A DNA stretch of 12,389 nucleotides from Bordetella parapertussis (GCA_945906975.1 CAMDRY010000047.1:1-12389), one strand, 5' to 3'. Shown: positions 1 to 8,047, numbered from the stretch's first letter. Numbers and translations: made by a program. The notes: generated from the letters alone by a model not told the origin.

Positions 1-1892
<1,892 letters not shown>

Positions 1893-2025
1893 GGTTTGCC
1901 TGCGCGAATGCAAAAGTGGATAGTGCAATCATAGGCAGGGTGGCGCAGCATGTTCTGTTTATTTGTGCCATGTTTATACAAATTTTAGGCATAATAATCT
2001 GTAAATATTATTGGAACAGCATAAA
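1893..2025. promoter_or_regulatory. Divergent aceE / Lrp-type regulator promoter region
   Basis: The 133-bp gap between two divergent starts becomes sharply AT-rich from about 1955 in an otherwise GC-rich window. It carries the inverted repeat AATAAT-N8-ATTATT at 1993-2012, immediately upstream of the regulator start. Possible core elements include TATTAT at 2006-2011 for the regulator and TATAAA (reverse complement of 1973-1978) for aceE, but neither has a convincing partner hexamer at normal spacing. The arrangement is typical of an autoregulated Lrp/AsnC gene that also controls its divergent neighbour; that regulation is inference. Confidence 0.5.
2013..2016 (+). promoter_or_regulatory. 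Ribosome binding site deciding the regulator start
   Basis: GGAA lies 9 nt before ATG 2026. An in-frame TTG at 2011 would add five residues but has no Shine-Dalgarno before it, and it would place this GGAA inside the coding region. The ATG also gives the usual short N-terminus before the Lrp helix-turn-helix. Confidence 0.55.
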
Positions 2026-2574
2026 ATGCCGTTAAACTTGGATGCCGTCGACCGCCGTATTCTGCGCACGCTGCAGCAGGACGGCCGTCTCAGTAATGTC
2101 GACCTGGCGCAACAGGTCAATTTATCGCCCTCGCCCTGCCTTGCGCGCGTGAAAAAACTCGAAAGCGCGGGCGTTATCAGCGCCTATGTGGCGCTGCTCG
2201 ATCCGGTGGCGCTGGGCTTTGGCGTCAGCGTGTTCATCCAGGTGCGGCTGGAGAGGCAGGTAGAGCGCTCGCTAGGTGTGTTCGAGCAGGCGATCAGCGA
2301 GCGCCCCGAGGTGATGGAGTGTTACCTGATGACCGGCCAGTCCGATTACATGCTGCGCGTGGTGGTGCCCGATGTGCCGGCGCTGGAGCGCTTTATCGTT
2401 GACTTTCTTTCGCGCGTGCCCGGCGTGGGCAACATCCAGTCGAGCTTCGCCCTCAAGCAGGTCAAGTACAAGACGGCTCTGCCGCTGCCGCCCGAGCCCG
2501 CACGCGGGGAACGGGGGACGAGTGCGCCGCTGGCGAAGCGCTCGGGCCGCCCGTTGCGCAAGCTTGCGCGCTAG
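2026..2574 (+). CDS. Lrp/AsnC family transcriptional regulator
   Basis: This is a DNA-binding regulator that probably senses an amino acid or small metabolite. It begins with the family hallmark [19 protein letters not shown]. The winged helix-turn-helix covers about residues 5-52, with the recognition helix in [19 protein letters not shown]/AsnC_trans_reg ligand-binding domain follows at about 70-148 ([13 protein letters not shown], then [19 protein letters not shown]). Family members are usually about 150-165 residues; this one is 182, the excess being a basic Arg/Lys/Pro-rich tail after residue about 155. It is divergent from aceE, which makes control of pyruvate dehydrogenase an attractive hypothesis, and it lies 77 bp upstream of an acyl-CoA synthetase on the same strand. 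The family call is firm; the effector and targets are unknown. Confidence 0.92.
   Translation: MPLNLDAVDRRILRTLQQDGRLSNVDLAQQVNLSPSPCLARVKKLESAGVISAYVALLDPVALGFGVSVFIQVRLERQVERSLGVFEQAISERPEVMECYLMTGQSDYMLRVVVPDVPALERFIVDFLSRVPGVGNIQSSFALKQVKYKTALPLPPEPARGERGTSAPLAKRSGRPLRKLAR
2556..2569. repeat. 14-bp perfect palindrome at the 3' end of the regulator gene
   Basis: GCGCAAGCTTGCGC is its own reverse complement and encodes part of the C-terminal RKLAR of the regulator, just before its stop. It lacks a following T-run, so it is not a standard intrinsic terminator; it may be a protein-binding site or simply a by-product of the codons. Confidence 0.4.
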
Positions 2575-2610
2575 GCTGGCGTTTATGATAGTTCGCGTAT
2601 TGTTCCCCCT

Positions 2611-2646
2611 CCCAACCTGAGCACAATCTGCTCCCAATCTGAGCAC
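2611..2646. promoter_or_regulatory. Repeated half-sites in the leader of the acyl-CoA synthetase gene
   Basis: The near-identical direct repeats CCCAACCTGAGCAC (2611-2624) and CCCAATCTGAGCAC (2633-2646) differ at one base and lie 22 bp apart, two helical turns. Between them is TGCTC, producing GAGCA-N5-TGCTC (2619-2633) and TGCTC-N7-GAGCA (2629-2645). This array of alternating half-sites ends 5 bp before the start codon, where it could be an operator or form a hairpin that hides the start. The Lrp-type regulator next door is a candidate binder (inference). Confidence 0.45.
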
Positions 2647-2651
2647 GCACC

Positions 2652-4196
2652 ATGCCCGCCATTAATCTTGCCTCACTACTGCTGCGCGCCGCGCGGGTGT
2701 TCCCCGACCGGCCTGCGCTGGCCCTTGGCAGTACAGTCACGGCGAATTACCGCGAACTTGTTTCGCGCGTCGCGCGCCTCGCCGGCGGGCTGTGCGAGAG
2801 CGGTCTCGTGCCCGGCGATCGCGTCGCCCTGATCATGGGCAACTGCCCGCAATACGTCGAGGCGCTGTTTGCCTGCTGGCAGGCCGGCCTTGCCGCGGTG
2901 CCCATCAACGCCAAGCTGCATGCGCGGGAGCTCGATTACATCATCGGCGATTGCGGCGCGAAGTTGTGCCTGGTGAGCGCCGACCGTGAAAATGATGTCG
3001 CTTCGCTGGCCGGTCGCGGCGGGGCGCTGGCGCGTGTGGTCAATGTCGCGGGCGCCGAATACGGCCGCCTGCTGGCTGCGGCACCCATGGGCATACACGA
3101 AATTTCGGATGATGCGCTGGCCTGGCTTTTTTACACCTCGGGCACCACCGGACGGCCCAAGGGCGTGATGCTCTCGCATAGCAAGCTGATGGCGATGACG
3201 CTCAATTATTTTTCCGATGTCGACGAGATCGCGCCCGGCGATTCGATACTGCATGCCGCGCCGATGTCGCACGGGTCCGGACTTTACATCCTGCCGCACG
3301 TGGCGCGCGGGGCGCTTAACGCCGTGCCCGAGTCGGGCGGTTTCGAGCCGGACGAAATTTTTGCACTGCTGCGCGCGGAAAAAGGCCTGCGCGGCCTGAC
3401 CATGTTTGCCGCGCCGACCATGGTCAGGCGCCTGGTCGATTCGGGACGTGATGCCGACACTGACAACCTCAAGACCATCGTTTATGGCGGCGGCCCGATG
3501 TATGTTGAGGATGCCAAGCGCGCGATGCGGCGCTTTGGCTACAAGTTTGCGCAGATCTACGGCCAGGGCGAGTCGCCCATGACGATCACCGCGTTGTCCA
3601 AATACCTGCATCGCGAGGTGTCCCATCCGCGCTACGAAACCCGTCTTGGCTCGGTCGGTATTCCCTTCACCGGCATAGACCTGCGCATCGGCGATGAAAA
3701 CGACGCGCCGCTGCCGCCGGGCGAAGTGGGCGAGGTGCTGGTGCGCGGCGACACTGTCATGTCCGCTTACTGGAACAACGCCGCGGCGAGTGCGGAAACC
3801 TTGCGCAACGGCTGGCTGCACACCGGCGACCTTGGTGTGTGCGACGAGGAGGGCTTTCTGACGCTCAAGGACCGTAACAAGGACGTGATCATTTCCGGCG
3901 GCTCGAACATCTACCCGCGCGAAGTCGAGGAGGTGTTGCTGCGCCACCCGGGCGTGCTCGAATCTTCGGTGATCGGCGGGCCCGACGCCGAGTGGGGTGA
4001 GAACGTGATCGCCTTTGTCGTGGCCAAGCCGGGCGCGCAGGTGGCGGCCGACGAGCTCGATGCGCTGTGCCTCGCCCACATCGCCCGTTTCAAGCGCCCG
4101 CGCAGCTACCGCTTTGTCGATGCCCTGCCCAAGAACAGCACCGGCAAGGTGTTAAAGACCGATTTGCGGCAAATGCTGGCGCGGTCGGGGGAATAG
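2652..4196 (+). CDS. AMP-forming acyl-CoA synthetase (ANL superfamily)
   Basis: This enzyme adenylates a carboxylic acid with ATP and transfers the acyl group to CoA. At 514 residues it has the usual length for the family. Visible motifs are the P-loop YTSGTTGRPKG at 161-171, YGQGES (A5-type, acyl-AMP contact), HTGDLG with Asp393 (ribose binding), the hinge region KDRNKDVIISGGSNIYPREVEEVL, and the C-terminal catalytic lysine in NSTGKVLK at Lys499. All key residues are present, so the enzyme should be active. No signal peptide or membrane segment is seen, so it is cytoplasmic. The acid substrate cannot be told from sequence by eye; fatty or aromatic acids are both possible. The start codon lacks a strong Shine-Dalgarno and follows a repeat-rich leader. 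Co-directional with the Lrp-type regulator, which may control it. Confidence 0.93.
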   Translation: MPAINLASLLLRAARVFPDRPALALGSTVTANYRELVSRVARLAGGLCESGLVPGDRVALIMGNCPQYVEALFACWQAGLAAVPINAKLHARELDYIIGDCGAKLCLVSADRENDVASLAGRGGALARVVNVAGAEYGRLLAAAPMGIHEISDDALAWLFYTSGTTGRPKGVMLSHSKLMAMTLNYFSDVDEIAPGDSILHAAPMSHGSGLYILPHVARGALNAVPESGGFEPDEIFALLRAEKGLRGLTMFAAPTMVRRLVDSGRDADTDNLKTIVYGGGPMYVEDAKRAMRRFGYKFAQIYGQGESPMTITALSKYLHREVSHPRYETRLGSVGIPFTGIDLRIGDENDAPLPPGEVGEVLVRGDTVMSAYWNNAAASAETLRNGWLHTGDLGVCDEEGFLTLKDRNKDVIISGGSNIYPREVEEVLLRHPGVLESSVIGGPDAEWGENVIAFVVAKPGAQVAADELDALCLAHIARFKRPRSYRFVDALPKNSTGKVLKTDLRQMLARSGE

Positions 4197-4279
4197 CGAT
4201 AAACGGCCCGGACTGTATTTTTTGGCATGCGGTGACCTGATTCCAAGGTGAGCCCCTCGCAAGGTGACCCCCCCCTAGA
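4197..4279. other. Convergent intergenic segment with no clear terminator
   Basis: Between the ends of the synthetase gene and the minus-strand J-domain-like gene there is a T6 run (about 4218-4223) without an obvious stem before it. There is also a direct repeat CAAGGTGA at 4244-4251 and 4260-4267, a C8 run at 4268-4275, and the small palindrome CCTAG-A-CTAGG at 4274-4284, which overlaps the minus-strand stop. I see no gene and no confident terminator here. Confidence 0.4.
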
Positions 4280-5362
4280 CTAGGACCTGGCTTCGCGGCG
4301 CAAGGTCCTTATCCATTCCTTGAATGCCGTCGGCTTGGTCGGCACGCGTATTTCCTGCTCAAGCGCGCGTATGTCGCGTTTTAATTCGGCGATTTCCTGG
4401 CTCAGGCGCGGCATGACTTGTCCGGGTGTCAGTCGTGGCGACGGCGGCATGCGGAACTGCGTGCGTAAGGGCATTTCCATGCGCAAAATCTCTTGCTCCA
4501 GCCCGCAAAGCTGCGCTCTGAGCAGTTTATTGAAGTGCTTCAGGCGCTCCTTGGGCAGGCTTGCCATGGCGTGCGCGTCGATGTGTTGCAGTTCAATTTG
4601 CAGTTCAAGCAAGAGCAGCAAATCGTTTTTGTCGTAGGCCTGGTTGACCCGTTGCATCAGCGCGGTTTTGCGCGCGCGCTCCAGGGCGTCGGGTTCGCGA
4701 TCAGGATGCAAGGCGCTCACCAGCTTGCGATAGACCTCGCGCATCGACAGCCTGGTCCGGTCGGCTTCGGCTTTGGATGCCGCCTCGCGGGCGATTTTTT
4801 TTGCCGTCTTCTTGTGATTGTGCCGGCCTGGCGCCTCCGCATCTTGCGCGCCGGCTGCTGCGGACTGTGCGTTCTCTGGTGACATCAGCTCGGCCGGATC
4901 TGCGTCATCCGGCCCGATGTCCGCGGCCTGCGCGCTGTCATAGTCAGTCGGACTGTGCCGGTTGTAAATTTCCTTGAGCGCGGCATCAGCGGAATCGGCC
5001 AGCAGGTGTTGCGCCACGTGGCAGATCACATCCTGCACCGCCCGGCGGTCCGACTGACCGAGCGTGTGCACCCTGAGAGCACGGTCCAGGCTGTGCACCA
5101 TGCTCGCCTGCAAGGCGCGATAGGTTCGCAGCAGGGGCATCAGTTTGCCGGCGATTTTTTGGTCGTAGGCGTCAACGACGGCCTGCCATTGCGCGAGTTC
5201 CCGGCGGCTCTCGCCAATCTGCTGTACCAGCGCGTTGAAAGTCGTTTGCCCTTTTGATTGGGATGGGGATGGGGATCGCGACGGCGATGGCAACGTGGCC
5301 GGAGACAGCTGCGGGCTGTCTGGTGGCAGGGGAATGCGGACGGGCTTGGTGGGGGAGGTCAT
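4280..5362 (-). CDS. Uncharacterised protein with J-domain-like segment (HPD) and C-terminal coiled coil
   Basis: This 360-residue protein has four visible parts. Residues 1-40 are Pro/Ser-rich, low-complexity and probably disordered. A helical region at about 42-135 follows. A polar, acidic-then-basic linker at 140-205 includes KKTAKKIAREAASKAEA. The J-domain-like segment at about 207-260 has REVYRKLVSALHPDRE with His219-Pro220-Asp221, then RVNQAYDKNDLLLLLELQ. The C-terminus (270-345) is rich in Leu/Glu/Lys/Arg heptad-like patterns, suggesting coiled coil. HPD is the motif by which J-proteins stimulate DnaK ATPase. The glycine/phenylalanine region and zinc fingers of true DnaJ are absent, so this is a class C-type J-protein at most. 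I chose ATG 5362; an in-frame TTG at 5458 would add 32 residues of unlikely composition. No strong ribosome site precedes either start. It is divergent from vapBC. Function unknown. Confidence 0.78.
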   Translation of the reverse strand: MTSPTKPVRIPLPPDSPQLSPATLPSPSRSPSPSQSKGQTTFNALVQQIGESRRELAQWQAVVDAYDQKIAGKLMPLLRTYRALQASMVHSLDRALRVHTLGQSDRRAVQDVICHVAQHLLADSADAALKEIYNRHSPTDYDSAQAADIGPDDADPAELMSPENAQSAAAGAQDAEAPGRHNHKKTAKKIAREAASKAEADRTRLSMREVYRKLVSALHPDREPDALERARKTALMQRVNQAYDKNDLLLLLELQIELQHIDAHAMASLPKERLKHFNKLLRAQLCGLEQEILRMEMPLRTQFRMPPSPRLTPGQVMPRLSQEIAELKRDIRALEQEIRVPTKPTAFKEWIRTLRREARS

Positions 5363-5609
5363 GGTCGGTGTCGTTTGCCGTCGCGCTGGGAAGGGCAAGA
5401 AGCTGCGCTTGTCATCAACGTTGTCATCAACCAAGACACGCCCGGATGGCGTGCGCAATGGGTGGCGCCCGGGTCAGCCCGGTGCGGCTGGCACTTTATC
5501 ATCGCTGACCCGCCTGGCTGGCGTTGCCACGATAGATCGGGTCCTTTGGCGCCCGCATGCTCGGCTTCGCTGCAGTGGTCGATTGCAAGATGCGCCGCCA
5601 AGCGTTAAA
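5363..5609. other. Intergenic region upstream of the J-domain-like gene
   Basis: About 250 bp upstream of the minus-strand J-domain-like start and before the vapBC operator. Frames remain open here on both strands because of high GC, but none has a credible start, ribosome site or recognisable protein. It should hold the promoter of the minus-strand gene; I could not identify its hexamers. Confidence 0.4.
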
Positions 5610-5639
5610 ATGTGTATGGTTGCAATTAAATATACACAT
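5610..5639. promoter_or_regulatory. Probable VapB(C) operator: 8-bp perfect inverted repeat
   Basis: ATGTGTAT at 5610-5617 and ATACACAT at 5632-5639 are exact reverse complements separated by 14 bp, in an AT-rich patch about 50 bp before vapB. Antitoxins of this type bind such paired arms as dimers and repress their own operon, with toxin as corepressor. Placement and symmetry support an autoregulatory operator; core promoter elements in or near the spacer (for example TTGCAA at 5620-5625) are only suggestive. Confidence 0.6.
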
Positions 5640-5645
5640 CAAAAA

Positions 5646-5655
5646 TTTCTAGAAA
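5646..5655. repeat. 10-bp palindrome between operator and vapB
   Basis: TTTCTAGAAA is a perfect palindrome 7 bp downstream of the operator repeat and 32 bp before the vapB start. It could be a second contact site for the repressor or chance in AT-rich sequence. Confidence 0.3.
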
Positions 5656-5687
5656 CATTCGTCGCACTTGGCAGAAAGAGTCGCATC

Positions 5688-5882
5688 GTGAGAACCAACA
5701 TCGTTATCGATGACAAGCTTATGGATGACACGATGCGGGTGACGGGGCTCAAGACCAAGCGCGAAGCGGTGGAGCTGGGGCTGCGCACCTTGCTGCGTCT
5801 TTGCAAGCAAGAGGAGATTCGGCGCTTTCGCGGCAAGCTTGACTGGCAGGGCGACACCGACCCGATGCGACAAGACAAGTGA
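5688..5882 (+). CDS. vapB: VapB-family antitoxin
   Basis: This 64-residue antitoxin of a type II toxin-antitoxin pair binds and neutralises the VapC RNase and represses the operon. The protein opens VRTNIVIDDKLMDD, the N-terminal strand of the ribbon-helix-helix DNA-binding fold. It continues with TKREAVELGLRTLLRL (dimerisation helices), then a C-terminal arm FRGKLDWQGD of the kind that wraps the toxin active site. I chose GTG 5688 because AGAAAGAG at 5673-5680 sits 7 nt before it and the conserved N-terminus starts exactly here. An in-frame ATG at 5617 would add 24 residues, but it lies inside the operator repeat. The stop overlaps the toxin start by 4 bp (GTGA), implying coupled translation. 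Confidence 0.88.
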   Translation: MRTNIVIDDKLMDDTMRVTGLKTKREAVELGLRTLLRLCKQEEIRRFRGKLDWQGDTDPMRQDK

Positions 5883-6298
5883 TCCTGGTTGATTCGAGCG
5901 TATGGATCGACTATTTCCGTGGGGCGCCGACGCCGCAGACCGAACGACTCGATGCATTGTTGGGAAGTGAGCCCGTTGTCACCGCAGACCTGGTGCTTGC
6001 CGAAGTGCTGCAGGGCTTTGGCAGTGAGCGCGATTTCGACCATGCCAGAAAGCTGTTGAGCGCATTGGATGTCGTCAACCTGGCGGGACAGGATATCGCC
6101 ATTAAAGCGGCCCAAAACGCCCGCGCCTTACGTGCGCTCGGTGTTACGGAAATAAAGACCCGGGACGCGGTGATTGCGACGTGCTGCATCGCCGGCGGGT
6201 TGACGCTGCTGTATAGCGACCGCGGTTTTGATTCATTTGTGCGGCACCTCGGGCTGCATACAGCCTTACCGGAAATCGCCGGTATCTGTCCGGCGTAA
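5879..6298 (+). CDS. vapC: VapC-family PIN-domain toxin ribonuclease
   Basis: This 139-residue, Mg-dependent endoribonuclease is the toxin partner of the preceding antitoxin. It has the complete PIN-domain layout: Asp5 in ILVDSSVWIDYFRG, Glu42 in TADLVLAEVLQG, Asp96 in KTRDAVIATCC, and Asp114/Asp118 in LLYSDRGFDSF. All acidic catalytic positions are present, so the toxin looks intact. Known VapC toxins cut initiator tRNA, other tRNAs or the rRNA sarcin-ricin loop; the target here cannot be inferred. The start is GTG at 5879, overlapping the vapB stop (TGA 5880-5882). The pair sits alone between two J-domain genes and may have arrived by transfer, as such modules often do. Confidence 0.94.
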   Translation: MILVDSSVWIDYFRGAPTPQTERLDALLGSEPVVTADLVLAEVLQGFGSERDFDHARKLLSALDVVNLAGQDIAIKAAQNARALRALGVTEIKTRDAVIATCCIAGGLTLLYSDRGFDSFVRHLGLHTALPEIAGICPA

Positions 6299-6378
6299 GA
6301 CCGCCGTAATGGCGCAGGATGTGGATCGGGGCAGCTTTGGTCCGGAACGGAATAATTTGATGCTTGTCACTGAGAGGC

Positions 6379-6395
6379 GCCGGCTGAAAACCGGC
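6379..6395. other. Short stem-loop before the small J-domain gene
   Basis: GCCGG-N7-CCGGC can form a 5-bp GC stem, 8 bp before ATG 6404. There is no T-run after it, so termination of vapBC is doubtful; it may affect ribosome access to the next gene. The surrounding 6299-6403 gap holds no other clear element, though it should contain the promoter of the downstream operon if that is independent of vapBC. Confidence 0.35.
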
Positions 6396-6403
6396 CGAAA
6401 CAC

Positions 6404-6682
6404 ATGAAAGACTACTACCGCGTACTCGGTCTGCAGCCCTCGGCAAGTGCGGGCGAAATCAAAAGCGCCTATCGAAAAAAGGCCTCTGCCCTGCACCCGG
6501 ACCGCAACCCCTCCGACAAAGCCCACGCGGCGTTTCAGGAGGTGCAGGCAGCCTACGAGGTGCTGGGCGACGAAGTTAAAAGGCGCGCGTTTGACGACAA
6601 CCGCCGCCGCAGCCTGATTGAAAATCCCATTGAAACCGCGCGCGAACTCTGGAGCGCTTATTTGAAGAACATCCTCACATGA
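6404..6682 (+). CDS. Stand-alone small J-domain protein (DnaJ-like cochaperone)
   Basis: A 92-residue protein that is almost only a J domain. Helix I is KDYYRVLGLQ; helix II is EIKSAYRKKASAL; the HPD motif lies at His31-Pro32-Asp33, followed by RNPSDKAHAAFQEVQAAYEVLGD (helix III); a short helix IV with RRAFDDNRRR follows. A 25-residue tail after the domain lacks glycine/phenylalanine-rich, zinc-finger or client-binding regions. It should be able to recruit a DnaK-type Hsp70 and stimulate ATP hydrolysis, with client choice coming from a partner. Its stop overlaps the start of the next gene by 4 bp (ATGA), a strong sign that the two work together. No dnaK or grpE is in the window, so it is not part of the main chaperone operon. 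Confidence 0.92.
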   Translation: MKDYYRVLGLQPSASAGEIKSAYRKKASALHPDRNPSDKAHAAFQEVQAAYEVLGDEVKRRAFDDNRRRSLIENPIETARELWSAYLKNILT

Positions 6683-7215
6683 AACTGTCGGCGTATTTCA
6701 AGGAATTGTCCAAATCGTATGCGTATGAGATCGAGGATCTGACCTACGATTCTGGCGGCGTTAATGTGCTCAATGCGCGCCTTAAGGTAAAGCGCGAGCA
6801 ATTCAAGGAGTTGCTGCCTATGATTGATTTCGAGCCGGTGATGGTGTCGCCCGCTTTCCATAAGGCCTTTCATTTCACCGACAAGGCCGCGATGGAGAAT
6901 CTGGTCTCGGCAAAGCCGGGAAGTTTTCCCACCTGGAAGGCGCTGGCGGCGACGCTCACGCTCCAGCCCTGGGCTGAAAATATGGCGCAGACGGCCTTGA
7001 AAAGCGAGGGCGGTGCACACTTTATGCTCCTCACCGCCGGACTTGAATTTATCCTGTCCGGCCTCGGGGCCGCGGCCGCCACGGGCGAGGCCGAGCAGTC
7101 CGTCAAGGAGTCGGATGGCGAAGACGATGAAGACAAAGATCCGGGCGAGGGCGGCGAGGACAGGGATCTGGGCGAGGACTATCTGAGCGACCAGGGCTTT
7201 GATCGGCGCGGTTGA
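6679..7215 (+). CDS. Uncharacterised protein with strongly acidic C-terminal tail
   Basis: I do not recognise this 178-residue protein. Residues 1-135 look folded and mixed alpha/beta, including LSAYFKELSKSYAYEIEDL at the start and a hydrophobic helix GGAHFMLLTAGLEFILSGLG at about 111-130 that is too polar at its edges to call a membrane span. Residues 137-175 form a disordered tail with 18 Asp/Glu in 39 positions (DGEDDEDKDPGEGGEDRDLGE is part of it). The start ATG overlaps the stop of the J-domain gene, with GAAGAA about 9 nt upstream, so translation is coupled. It could be the client or targeting partner of that cochaperone; the acidic tail could bind basic proteins such as the Lys-rich product encoded two genes downstream. 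Both ideas are inference. Confidence 0.86.
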   Translation: MKLSAYFKELSKSYAYEIEDLTYDSGGVNVLNARLKVKREQFKELLPMIDFEPVMVSPAFHKAFHFTDKAAMENLVSAKPGSFPTWKALAATLTLQPWAENMAQTALKSEGGAHFMLLTAGLEFILSGLGAAAATGEAEQSVKESDGEDDEDKDPGEGGEDRDLGEDYLSDQGFDRRG

Positions 7216-7250
7216 TGTTTGCGGTTGAACGACCGGTCTTTCCCCGTTTC

Positions 7251-7277
7251 ACTATTTCAACTATTTCAACTATTTCA
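7251..7277 (+). repeat. Three perfect tandem copies of a 9-bp unit
   Basis: ACTATTTCA occurs three times head to tail (7251-7259, 7260-7268, 7269-7277), with a partial TTTCA overlapping the first. The array lies in the 94-bp gap between the acidic-tail gene and the next gene, ending 32 bp before the latter's start. It is AT-rich and noncoding on the operon strand. Confidence 0.9.
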
Positions 7278-7297
7278 ATTTTGCATCTGGCTTTTTC

Positions 7298-7304
7298 AAG
7301 GTAA
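7298..7304 (+). promoter_or_regulatory. Ribosome binding site for the 245-residue protein gene
   Basis: AAGGTAA is placed 5 nt before ATG 7310 (AAGG core 8 nt away), supporting that start. Confidence 0.55.
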
Positions 7305-7309
7305 TCCAA

Positions 7310-8047
7310 ATGTCGCATCCTGCAATTATCAAAGCCTCGGCGCTCATTCATGCCGGGGATATCAGCGCCGCTGAAGCGGCTTTGACCGAACTGGTCGACA
7401 CCGAAGGGGATAACGCGCTGGTGGAGATTCTCGATGAGCTGGCGCCCAAAGACCTGCTCGCCATCATTCGCGAGTACGACTCGGCCAAGGAATCGGTCAT
7501 CAATCTCTTGGTGACACCCAGGCAATTCGCCGAAGCGGTGGTCATGGAGCGCATGTATGCGGAAAAAAACCGCGACCGTCTCCGCGCCATGATCAACTCG
7601 ATTATTTTCCGCGGAGAGGTCGAGCCCGAGGAGTTTATCGAAGCGCTGACCGAAAAAAACATGGGCCTTGAGGTGCTCGCCGATTATCTGGAAGACCGCT
7701 ACGACGAACTGGCCATCTTCAAGGTTCATGGCAGCTTTTTGCCCGTCGAAGAGGCGCGCGTCCCGCGCGAAGAGGAGGACGACGCCACGCGGGAGGACCA
7801 GTTCGAGGTGCCCAAAGGCGGGGTGAGCCTGGATGAGGTCGCCGACAAGGATTGGATGGAACTCACCTGGCGCCTGGCGCATCATTTTCCGGACGAGTTC
7901 GTGCACGTCTGTCAGATCGTAAGCGGACGCCATCGCAATGCCGAGACCTCTGTTGCCGCCGCGGACGAGCCCGGCGAACCTGACGGCGGGCGTTTTTCCG
8001 GCCAGGACGAACCCGGCCGGCCAGACGCAGAAGAGTCCGCGCTTTGA
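7310..8047 (+). CDS. Uncharacterised helical protein with acidic linker
   Basis: I cannot assign this 245-residue protein to a family. The first 140 residues are predicted by eye to be all-helical with repeated short Leu/Ala helices (AAEAALTELV, NALVEILDELAPKDLLAIIR, FIEALTEKNMGLEVLADYLEDR), resembling a helical-repeat scaffold. An acidic, charged linker follows (EEARVPREEEDDATREDQFE, about 147-166). A second small region has WMELTWRLAHHFPDEFVHV. The Pro/Gly/Asp/Glu-rich C-terminal end (218-245) is probably disordered. There is no signal peptide or membrane span, so it is likely cytoplasmic. The last 4 bases (TTGA) overlap the start of the next gene. It is third in the J-domain operon; the 94-bp gap with a tandem repeat upstream may carry an internal promoter. 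Confidence 0.87.
   Translation: MSHPAIIKASALIHAGDISAAEAALTELVDTEGDNALVEILDELAPKDLLAIIREYDSAKESVINLLVTPRQFAEAVVMERMYAEKNRDRLRAMINSIIFRGEVEPEEFIEALTEKNMGLEVLADYLEDRYDELAIFKVHGSFLPVEEARVPREEEDDATREDQFEVPKGGVSLDEVADKDWMELTWRLAHHFPDEFVHVCQIVSGRHRNAETSVAAADEPGEPDGGRFSGQDEPGRPDAEESAL
8029..8035 (+). promoter_or_regulatory. Ribosome binding site supporting a TTG start
   Basis: AGAAGAG ends 8 nt before TTG 8044, the first codon of the next gene, which overlaps the stop of the upstream one (TTGA). The only near alternative is GTG at 8056. Confidence 0.5.

Noticed and set aside
2676..4079. Long minus-strand open frame opposite the acyl-CoA synthetase
   Set aside because: The plus strand encodes every ANL motif in order; the antisense product has shadow-like composition rich in Arg, His and Ala and no family features.
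5235..5687. Extended upstream reading of the vapB frame
   Set aside because: The frame stays open far upstream, but the conserved antitoxin N-terminus and ribosome site place the start at GTG 5688; the upstream part overlaps the J-domain-like gene and the operator.
7251..7277. CRISPR-like or minisatellite array
   Set aside because: The 9-bp units are directly adjacent with no spacers and only three copies, so it is not CRISPR; it is kept only as a tandem repeat.
7103..7933. Minus-strand open frame across the tandem repeat, with an EIVEIVEIV run
   Set aside because: The run is just the 9-bp repeat read in antisense. The frame overlaps two plus-strand genes that have ribosome sites and overlap junctions.
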